NCBI GenBank assembly: GCA_910589415.1
Contig: OU342633.1
Coordinates: 54,988,404 to 55,052,403, forward strand
Direction of reading: 5' to 3'
Length of the DNA: 64,000 bases
Origin: Malachius bipustulatus
Lineage: Eukaryota > Arthropoda > Insecta > Coleoptera > Melyridae
Notes under the pieces: generated by a model
Seen by the model: the letters and a program-made list of their open reading frames with translations, nothing else
The model's database searches: none
What the model was told of the DNA's origin: nothing
Shown here: one piece after another, positions 1 through 7,455 of the stretch
Layout of the letters: each line of letters opens with the position of its first letter
Numbering within the stretch: position 1 is the first letter of the stretch
Program-made: the position numbers and the translations under genes

Positions 1-640
1 GGTTGCTGGCACCTAATGAGCCGTTACATTTTTATTCCCGCGCACGGCCGAAATACTCCGCCGTTCGTCGTATTGTTAATTTTTTTTTGCGAACAAGAAC
101 CGTTGCCCGTACATTTTATTTTATTTAATCCGTATTACATTATTTTACCGACCAGTCGACTCGCTCAGATCAACCGCCGAACCTGCAATAAAATTAGTTT
201 AATAAGGGATACAAATAAAGCTTGTTTTCATTTATCTGTGAGTTTTATTTTGTGTGTGTATTGTTACCAATTACAACCGCCTTCTCGCCCACATCTTCGC
301 TCCGTGAATTGCCCAGCGCTCGTGGCTCCGTGCCTAAAGACCACGTGGCCACGCACGATTTTATTTTATTGATTTTTGCGTCCAACCAACCGACCCCTGG
401 GCTAATTCCGTCTCCAGTGAGCTACCTTAGGGACAAGGGCACCACAACGGTGTCAATTGTGTGAACAGGTTCGACAGGGAATTCAGCGAGAGATTCCCCG
501 GGGGAGTAAACCCTTCCAAAAATCTGGCGCCCGAGACATCCGAAGGTGAGTACCGTCAAACCACGAAACCGGATCCTCAGAACGCGAACAATCGTCACAG
601 CATGCACCATATTTTTACACAGGTGCAGGTACAATAAAAG
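1..640 (+). mobile_element. Possible LTR and leader of an LTR retrotransposon (remnant)
   Basis: This stretch is richer in GC than the DNA to its right. It contains an AATAAA at about 215 and, at 527-536, the word TGGCGCCCGA, which has the look of a retrotransposon primer-binding site (TGG plus a tRNA 3' complement) followed by a leader. No gag or pol coding follows; from about 640 the sequence turns into plain AT-rich repeat DNA. The left end lies outside the window, so neither the LTR start nor a partner LTR can be checked. A host 5' exon followed by a donor (GGTGAGTACC at 545) is an alternative. Confidence 0.25.
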
Positions 641-954
641 TTTTACTACCTACGTTATAGGTACGAACATACTAAAAAACCTTCTTGCGCATCAATCGCA
701 GAAATAGTGTATTTTTATGCGATTCAATTATGAATATTTTCACCGCTTTTTAAATTATTGGCTTTCTGAAATTTTCCACAGTCATGTCATGTTAGCGTAG
801 TGCTTTAATGTGAAAAATTTTATGTGATAATTTCATTTCATTTCGTTTCAACACGTGCCTTAGATCGGATTTTTAAATTTAAAAATCAAAAAAATTGGCA
901 AAATTTTACAATTTTGTCCCTTTTCCTATGCCCGCCACTGGCTAACTTTACTTG

Positions 955-2330
955 AAAAATACTATTTTTTACACTACCTTTAATAAATTCGGAAAAAACT
1001 GAAAGGAGAGTTTTGAAAGCCGAAAGTTTGAAATTTTAGAGGAATAAACATCATTTAAAAATATTCGAATATATCTCCGCCATTTTTATATTTGCTTCTT
1101 GAAATTTTTGAAGGTTAAATGCTATTAGTATAGTTGTCTACTATCAAAATTTCCGTTCTATTCCTTCAAAAATAAGCTCATGAATGTTTATAGAAATGTA
1201 GACATTTTTACCCTTTTCCTACCCACGCCTCTGGCTTATTAATAGAAATGATGCAAATTGTATTGCATTAGCTCAAATTTCAAATAAGTTTATTCCAATC
1301 TTGTTAATTTTGTTTAAAAGTTTTTGATCTTGCCTATTTAGGGGTTCAAAATCTAGCCATTTTCCAAAAATTGAAAAGGCCGCCATTTTGGAATGTCTTT
1401 ACCTATTTTACTCAAATACAGTACCAGACGACTACTTGAGGGTATCTTACTACCAAAAAAATTTCAGCGCTCTAGATTGAAAACTTCGACCAGAAACCGT
1501 GCCTCACGGACGGTTTTTTTTCTGAAATTCGGAGGGACATCCTGTAGAAGTAACACAACTCTAGGAAAATGTTTTTTACGAAAATCAAACGTCAGCCCTA
1601 AGGTTTATAAGAGTAAAAAATTTCGTTCATTAATCTTGAAAGATGAAGCTACAGGAGCGTTTTTAAAAATTTAGAGAAATTAATTTAAAAAAAACATCAT
1701 GTAAAAAAAAATCGAATATCTCCGCCATTTTTCTTATTTACTTTTTGAAATTCTCAAGGGTTGAAGTCTATTAGTATAGTTGTCTACTGTAAAAATTTCA
1801 GTTTAATTACTTCAAAAATGTGCTCATAAATTGTTGGAGAAATTTAGCCATTTTTACCCTTTTCCTACCCACGCCACTGGCTTATTAATAGGAAAAATGC
1901 AAATTTTGTTGCATGAAATTAAATTTCAAGTCATTTACTTCCAATATTGTGAATTTGATATAAAACTCTTTTTCTATCTAGCTTATACAGGGGTTCAAAA
2001 AATAGTCCTTTTTCCAAAAATTAAAATGGCCGCCATTTTGAAACGGCTCGGCCGATTTTGCTCAAGTGCAATACCAGACCACTCCTTGTAGATATCTTAC
2101 TCCCACAAAAATTTCAGCCTCCTAGATTCAAAACTTCGACCTGAAATGAGATGACAAAAACCGGATACCTGGAATTTTGAAGGGACACCCTGTAGAAGTG
2201 ATGGGACTTTTGGAAAGTTTTTCAACGAAAATCCAACGTCATTCCCAAATTTTACAAGGACCCAAAATTTCGTTCACTAATCTTAAAAGATAAAGCCACA
2301 GGAGCGTTTTTAAAATCGAAATTTCGCGAT
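955..2330. repeat. Diverged tandem repeat, period about 645 bp
   Basis: Two to two and a half copies of a unit are visible. The phrase CCTACCCACGCC followed by TGGCTTATTAATAG occurs near 1220 and again near 1865, an older version sits near 925, and the ATATCTCCGCCATTTTT phrase occurs near 1075 and near 1720. Copies differ by many substitutions and small gaps, so the duplication is old. Short open frames here are not conserved between copies and are not called as genes. Confidence 0.7.
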
Positions 2331-2339
2331 TTTGGAGAA

Positions 2340-2410
2340 ATATATATATATATAAATATATATATAAATATATATATAAATATATATATAAATATATATA
2401 TATATAAATA
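2340..2410. repeat. (TATATAAA)-type microsatellite bordering the ribozyme array
   Basis: Alternating TA with regularly spaced AAA interruptions. The ribozyme array starts directly at its right edge, and a similar short tract (6801-6822) borders the array on the other side. This suggests the array arose in, or inserted into, one AT microsatellite. Confidence 0.85.
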
Positions 2411-2534
2411 TACAAATATGAAAGTTTTATTAGAGCCGTGATTATAAATCATGAAAATATAATTTTCGGGCATTTAAAGCTCATTAATAAAGTGCTTTCA
2501 ATGGCAGACAGCACACGCAACCATCTAGAGCCCC

Positions 2535-2595
2535 CTCGAAGCTGCAGACGGACCGTTTCGGTCTTTTTATGACCTCATCAGTACAGCATATCGAG
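2535..2595 (-). ncRNA. Hammerhead ribozyme copy 1 (type I)
   Basis: This is the leftmost copy, read on the minus strand. All core residues and all three stems are present, as described for the copy at 4040-4100. An extra C lies beside the outer end of stem I and does not touch the core. Confidence 0.88.
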
Positions 2596-2975
2596 ATGGA
2601 ATCCAGAGGCTACGATGCTGTCCGCCATCAAAAGCTAGGCCTTTGTATCCACTCAGTTCCACGGAACCAAGTGACTTACAACGCCTTTCGCCATCTAACA
2701 ATGGAGGCAAGAACTACCAGCAATGTGTGCCAGCTTGCGACCATCAGAGACGGCGGCCCGGTGCAGTTTTATATGCTTTTAGGCTTCACCTCTCCTCGGC
2801 CAGTGCTGACCACTGCCGGAAGATGCCATTCCATTCGCCCATAAGTAATTAATACAAATATGAAAGTTTTATTAGAGCCGTGATTATAAATCATGAAAAT
2901 ATAATTTTCGGGCATTTAAAGCTCATTAATAAAGTGCTTTCAATGGCAGACAGCACACGCAACCATCTAGAGCCC

Positions 2976-3036
2976 CTCGAAGCTGCAGACGGACCGTTTC
3001 GGTCTTTTTATGACCTCATCAGTACAGCATATCGAG
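2976..3036 (-). ncRNA. Hammerhead ribozyme copy 2 (type I)
   Basis: Minus-strand copy, 61 nt, identical in core and stems to the copy at 4040-4100. Confidence 0.9.
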
Positions 3037-3416
3037 ATGGAATCCAGAGGCTACGATGCTGTCCGCCATCAAAAGCTAGGCCTTTGTATCCACTCAGTTC
3101 CACGGAACCAAGTGACTTACAACGCCTTTCGCCATCTAACAATGGAGGCAAGAACTACCAGCAATGTGTGCCAGCTTGCGACCATCAGAGACGGCGGCCC
3201 GGTGCAGTTTTATATGCTTTTAGGCTTCACCTCTCCTCGGCCAGTGCTGACCACTGCCGGAAGATGCCATTCCATTCGCCCATAAGTAATTAATACAAAT
3301 ATGAAAGTTTTATTAGAGCCGTGATTATAAATCATGAAAATATAATTTTCGGGCATTTAAAGCTCATTAATAAAGTGCTTTCAATGGCAGACAGCACACG
3401 CAACCATCTAGAGCCC

Positions 3417-3477
3417 CTCGAAGCTGCAGACGGACCGTTTCGGTCTTTTTATGACCTCATCAGTACAGCATATCGAG
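3417..3477 (-). ncRNA. Hammerhead ribozyme copy 3 (type I)
   Basis: Minus-strand copy, 61 nt, 441 bp from copy 2 and identical to it. Confidence 0.9.
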
Positions 3478-3857
3478 ATGGAATCCAGAGGCTACGATGC
3501 TGTCCGCCATCAAAAGCTAGGCCTTTGTATCCACTCAGTTCCACGGAACCAAGTGACTTACAACGCCTTTCGCCATCTAACAATGGAGGCAAGAACTACC
3601 AGCAATGTGTGCCAGCTTGCGACCATCAGAGACGGCGGCCCGGTGCAGTTTTATATGCTTTTAGGCTTCACCTCTCCTCGGCCAGTGCTGACCACTGCCG
3701 GAAGATGCCATTCCATTCGCCCATAAGTAATTAATACAAATATGAAAGTTTTATTAGAGCCGTGATTATAAATCATGAAAATATAATTTTCGGGCATTTA
3801 AAGCTCATTAATAAAGTGCTTTCAATGGCAGACAGCACACGCAACCATCTAGAGCCC

Positions 3858-3913
3858 CTCGAAGCTGCAGACGGACCGTTTCGGTCTTTTTATGACCTCA
3901 TCAGTACAGCATA
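3858..3913 (-). ncRNA. Hammerhead ribozyme copy 4, truncated in stem I by the inversion
   Basis: The core, stems II and III and the inner six pairs of stem I are intact, but the array inversion point at 3913 removes the outer 5' strand of stem I and most of the internal loop next to it. Loss of the peripheral stem I element probably weakens the loop-loop contact that hammerheads need at physiological magnesium. Confidence 0.8.
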
Positions 3914-4039
3914 GTAGGTAGTTCTTGCCTCCATTGTTAGATGGCGAAAGGCGTTGTAAGTCACTTGGTTCCGTGGAACTGAGTGGATACAAAGGCCTAG
4001 CTTTTGATGGCGGACAGCATCGTAGCCTCTGGATTCCAT

Positions 4040-4100
4040 CTCGATATGCTGTACTGATGAGGTCATAAAAAGACCGAAACGGTCCGTCTGCAGCTTCGAG
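4040..4100 (+). ncRNA. Hammerhead ribozyme copy 5 (type I), reference copy
   Basis: A self-cleaving RNA. Stem I pairs 4040-4044 (CTCGA) with 4096-4100 (TCGAG), then, across a TAT/T internal loop, 4048-4053 (GCTGTA) with 4089-4094 (TGCAGC). The core CTGATGA is 4054-4060. Stem II is GGTC/GACC (4061-4064 with 4072-4075) with loop ATAAAAA. GAA is 4076-4078. Stem III is only three pairs, ACG with CGT (4079-4081 with 4085-4087), closed by a 3-nt loop. The unpaired C at 4088 completes the GUC cleavage triplet, so cutting is expected between 4088 and 4089. Every invariant core position of the family is present. Stem I is the open helix, hence type I. The tiny stem III resembles that of hammerheads in Penelope-like elements and animal retrozymes. 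Confidence 0.92.
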
Positions 4101-4302
4101 GGGCTCTAGATGGTTGCGTGTGCTGTCTGCCATTGAAAGCACTTTATTAATGAGCTTTAAATGCCCGAAAATTATATTTTCATGATTTATAATCACGGCT
4201 CTAATAAAACTTTCATATTTGTATTAATTACTTATGGGCGAATGGAATGGCATCTTCCGGCAGTGGTCAGCACTGGCCGAGGAGAGGTGAAGCCTAAAAG
4301 CA

Positions 4303-4309
4303 TATAAAA
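4303..4309 (+). promoter_or_regulatory. TATA-like box in each 441-bp unit (example)
   Basis: TATAAAA occurs 178 bp before the next ribozyme, in the ribozyme's sense direction, and recurs in every unit that includes this part (on the minus strand in the left half). It could let the array be transcribed by RNA polymerase II on its own. This is inferred from sequence only. Confidence 0.35.
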
Positions 4310-4480
4310 CTGCACCGGGCCGCCGTCTCTGATGGTCGCAAGCTGGCACACATTGCTGGTAGTTCTTGCCTCCATTGTTAGATGGCGAAAGGCGTTGTAA
4401 GTCACTTGGTTCCGTGGAACTGAGTGGATACAAAGGCCTAGCTTTTGATGGCGGACAGCATCGTAGCCTCTGGATTCCAT

Positions 4481-4541
4481 CTCGATATGCTGTACTGATG
4501 AGGTCATAAAAAGACCGAAACGGTCCGTCTGCAGCTTCGAG
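4481..4541 (+). ncRNA. Hammerhead ribozyme copy 6 (type I)
   Basis: Plus-strand copy identical to 4040-4100. Predicted cleavage is after position 4529. Confidence 0.9.
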
Positions 4542-4643
4542 GGGCTCTAGATGGTTGCGTGTGCTGTCTGCCATTGAAAGCACTTTATTAATGAGCTTTA
4601 AATGCCCGAAAATTATATTTTCATGATTTATAATCACGGCTCT

Positions 4644-4649
4644 AATAAA
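4644..4649 (+). promoter_or_regulatory. AATAAA in each 441-bp unit (example)
   Basis: This polyadenylation-signal word lies about 115 nt after the ribozyme cleavage site in the same direction and recurs in each complete unit. The region is AT-rich, so chance is possible. Confidence 0.3.
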
Positions 4650-4921
4650 ACTTTCATATTTGTATTAATTACTTATGGGCGAATGGAATGGCATCTTCCG
4701 GCAGTGGTCAGCACTGGCCGAGGAGAGGTGAAGCCTAAAAGCATATAAAACTGCACCGGGCCGCCGTCTCTGATGGTCGCAAGCTGGCACACATTGCTGG
4801 TAGTTCTTGCCTCCATTGTTAGATGGCGAAAGGCGTTGTAAGTCACTTGGTTCCGTGGAACTGAGTGGATACAAAGGCCTAGCTTTTGATGGCGGACAGC
4901 ATCGTAGCCTCTGGATTCCAT

Positions 4922-4982
4922 CTCGATATGCTGTACTGATGAGGTCATAAAAAGACCGAAACGGTCCGTCTGCAGCTTCGAG
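4922..4982 (+). ncRNA. Hammerhead ribozyme copy 7 (type I)
   Basis: Plus-strand copy identical to 4040-4100. Cleavage here and at copy 6 would release a 441-nt monomer. Confidence 0.9.
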
Positions 4983-5362
4983 GGGCTCTAGATGGTTGCG
5001 TGTGCTGTCTGCCATTGAAAGCACTTTATTAATGAGCTTTAAATGCCCGAAAATTATATTTTCATGATTTATAATCACGGCTCTAATAAAACTTTCATAT
5101 TTGTATTAATTACTTATGGGCGAATGGAATGGCATCTTCCGGCAGTGGTCAGCACTGGCCGAGGAGAGGTGAAGCCTAAAAGCATATAAAACTGCACCGG
5201 GCCGCCGTCTCTGATGGTCGCAAGCTGGCACACATTGCTGGTAGTTCTTGCCTCCATTGTTAGATGGCGAAAGGCGTTGTAAGTCACTTGGTTCCGTGGA
5301 ACTGAGGGGATACAAAGGCCTAGCTTTTGATGGCGGACAGCATCGTAGCCTCTGGATTCCAT

Positions 5363-5423
5363 CTCGATATGCTGTACTGATGAGGTCATAAAAAGACCGA
5401 AACGGTCCGTCTGCAGCTTCGAG
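5363..5423 (+). ncRNA. Hammerhead ribozyme copy 8 (type I)
   Basis: Plus-strand copy identical to 4040-4100. This unit has a T-to-G change about 55 bp upstream, outside the ribozyme. Confidence 0.9.
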
Positions 5424-5803
5424 GGGCTCTAGATGGTTGCGTGTGCTGTCTGCCATTGAAAGCACTTTATTAATGAGCTTTAAATGCCCGAAAATTATAT
5501 TTTCATGATTTATAATCACGGCTCTAATAAAACTTTCATATTTGTATTAATTACTTATGGGCGAATGGAATGGCATCTTCCGGCAGTGGTCAGCACTGGC
5601 CGAGGAGAGGTGAAGCCTAAAAGCATATAAAACTGCACCGGGCCGCCGTCTCTGATGGTCGCAAGCTGGCACACATTGCTGGTAGTTCTTGCCTCCATTG
5701 TTAGATGGCGAAAGGCGTTGTAAGTCACTTGGTTCCGTGGAACTGAGTGGATACAAAGGCCTAGCTTTTGATGGCGGACAGCATCGTAGCCTCTGGATTC
5801 CAT

Positions 5804-5864
5804 CTCGATATGCTGTACTGATGAGGTCATAAAAAGACCGAAACGGTCCGTCTGCAGCTTCGAG
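5804..5864 (+). ncRNA. Hammerhead ribozyme copy 9 (type I)
   Basis: Plus-strand copy identical to 4040-4100. About 40 bp downstream the unit carries a 9-bp tandem duplication (GAAAGCAGTGAAAGCAC), making the distance to the next copy 450 bp. Confidence 0.9.
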
Positions 5865-6253
5865 GGGCTCTAGATGGTTGCGTGTGCTGTCTGCCATTGA
5901 AAGCAGTGAAAGCACTTTATTAATGAGCTTTAAATGCCCGAAAATTATATTTTCATGATTTATAATCACGGCTCTAATAAAACTTTCATATTTGTATTAA
6001 TTACTTATGGGCGAATGGAATGGCATCTTCCGGCAGTGGTCAGCACTGGCCGAGGAGAGGTGAAGCCTAAAAGCATATAAAACTGCACCGGGCCGCCGTC
6101 TCTGATGGTCGCAAGCTGGCACACATTGCTGGTAGTTCTTGCCTCCATTGTTAGATGGCGAAAGGCGTTGTAAGTCACTTGGTTCCGTGGAACTGAGTGG
6201 ATACAAAGGCCTAGCTTTTGATGGCGGACAGCATCGTAGCCTCTGGATTCCAT

Positions 6254-6314
6254 CTCGATATGCTGTACTGATGAGGTCATAAAAAGACCGAAACGGTCCG
6301 TCTGCAGCTTCGAG
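6254..6314 (+). ncRNA. Hammerhead ribozyme copy 10 (type I)
   Basis: Plus-strand copy identical to 4040-4100. Confidence 0.9.
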
Positions 6315-6694
6315 GGGCTCTAGATGGTTGCGTGTGCTGTCTGCCATTGAAAGCACTTTATTAATGAGCTTTAAATGCCCGAAAATTATATTTTCATGAT
6401 TTATAATCACGGCTCTAATAAAACTTTCATATTTGTATTAATTACTTATGGGCGAATGGAATGGCATCTTCCGGCAGTGGTCAGCACTGGCCGAGGAGAG
6501 GTGAAGCCTAAAAGCATATAAAACTGCACCGGGCCGCCGTCTCTGATGGTCGCAAGCTGGCACACATTGCTGGTAGTTCTTGCCTCCATTGTTAGATGGC
6601 GAAAGGCGTTGTAAGTCACTTGGTTCCGTGGAACTGAGTGGATACAAAGGCCTAGCTTTTGATGGCGGACAGCATCGTAGCCTCTGGATTCCAT

Positions 6695-6755
6695 CTCGAT
6701 ATGCTGTACTGATGAGGTCATAAAAAGACCGAAACGGTCCGTCTGCAGCTTCGAG
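6695..6755 (+). ncRNA. Hammerhead ribozyme copy 11 (type I)
   Basis: The last, complete plus-strand copy. Its unit stops 47 bp further on at 6802, where AT microsatellite DNA begins. Confidence 0.9.
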
Positions 6756-7033
6756 GGGCTCTAGATGGTTGCGTGTGCTGTCTGCCATTGAAAGCACTTT
6801 ATATAAATATATATATATATATCGTGGGCAGGTGAATTTTGGAAAACCACTTTTTCGTAATCTGGGGGTCATGATCGGTGGACATTTGATGAGTTTGGGT
6901 GATTTTTGGAAAGTGATGTCGTCCTCAATAGTGTATTTTTTTGTTAAAAAATACACTAAAATGCAATTAGAATGTAAATATTTATGTAGAAAGAAAGAGC
7001 GTGCATAAAAGTCCCAATAAAAAATCTACGTAC

Positions 7034-7220
7034 ATGAGTGAGTTATCGGTATTTGCAACTGGTGATCTTCTAACGCTTTCAAGGCTATCATAGTCACTTA
7101 ATTTGTGGGGAAGTGACGTCAAAGTCAAAGGGGGTGATGAAGAGGTGGACTGACAAGAAGATCTGAGCTTCCTATCCAAAGAATAGCCGACATTCGCAGA
7201 TTGATGAAGATCAATTGTAC
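7034..7220 (-). CDS. Internal exon (third coding exon seen) of an unidentified host gene
   Basis: On the minus strand the exon is preceded by a polypyrimidine tract and CAG (acceptor at 7221-7222) and followed by GTACGTAG (donor at 7032-7033). It is 187 nt, open in the frame handed over from the upstream exon (one base left over there, two taken here), and encodes a Ser-rich segment starting STIDLHQSANVG and containing DYDSLESVRRSP. No enzyme motif is visible; the Ser/Thr/Pro-rich style suggests a disordered cytoplasmic regulatory or scaffold protein. The next exon is left of 7034, and none is recognised down to 1, so the ribozyme array appears to sit in the following intron. I do not recognise the family. 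Confidence 0.7.
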
Positions 7221-7284
7221 CTGAAAGAAACAAACCAACATGAATCATAAGTTTACCGAAATATAAGAAATTATTAGAACTTAC

Positions 7285-7417
7285 TTCCATAATACGTCAG
7301 ACGTGAATTTGGTCTAGTCAGAACTGGAGTAGATCCATACCTTTCGCCGTTTAGACCAAAACGTGACGGAGTCATTGCTACGGGTTTGAACGCTATCGGG
7401 CGGACTACCATTTTACC
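7285..7417 (-). CDS. Internal exon (second coding exon) of the same host gene
   Basis: On the minus strand the acceptor TTTAG at 7418-7419 precedes GGT AAA ATG, and the donor GTAAGTTC follows at 7283-7284. The exon is 133 nt, ends with one spare base and joins cleanly to the exon at 7034-7220. It encodes GKMVVRPIAFKPVAM, then RYGSTPVL and a tyrosine/serine segment ending YYG. It joins in phase 0 to the first coding exon at 37235-37411. It contains its own Met (codon 3), so an alternative upstream non-coding exon could also feed it. The repeated YGST phrase across this exon and the next is typical of phosphorylated linker regions, but that is inference. Confidence 0.72.
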
Positions 7418-7420
7418 CTA

Positions 7421-7455
7421 AATCGGAAAAAAAAATAAATAAATAAATAAATAAA
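7421..7455. repeat. (AAAT)n microsatellite next to the splice acceptor
   Basis: A run of A followed by five AAAT-type repeats; on the minus strand this gives the T-rich tract before the acceptor of the exon at 7285-7417. Confidence 0.8.

Larger units (their letters stand above)
2410..6802. repeat. Inverted tandem array of a 441-bp hammerhead-ribozyme unit
   Basis: The block 2410-3913 holds three full units and one partial unit in one orientation; 3917-6802 holds a partial unit and six further units in the opposite orientation, the last cut short. Repeat spacing is 441 bp (ribozymes at 2976, 3417 and 3858; then 4040, 4481, 4922, 5363 and 5804), except one unit that is 9 bp longer because of a short duplication near 5905. 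Units are almost identical: I see one extra C near 2534 and one G for T near 5308. Each unit contains a complete hammerhead ribozyme, a TATAAAA box about 180 nt upstream of it and an AATAAA about 115-120 nt beyond its cleavage site. No reverse transcriptase or other enzyme is encoded. Size, tandem layout and ribozyme match retrozyme-like elements and hammerhead satellites known from other animals; which of these it is cannot be settled here. Confidence 0.93.

Noticed and set aside
2410..6802. CRISPR array
   Set aside because: The repeats are 441 bp, with no short repeat-spacer pattern, and the genome is eukaryotic.
2880..6956. Repeated open frames of 91, 137, 140 and 172 codons across the 441-bp array
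   Set aside because: They run antisense to the ribozymes and recur only because 441 is a multiple of three. Two frames overlap in every unit, a 9-bp insert merely adds three codons, and the amino-acid content matches no protein style. I treat them as non-coding.
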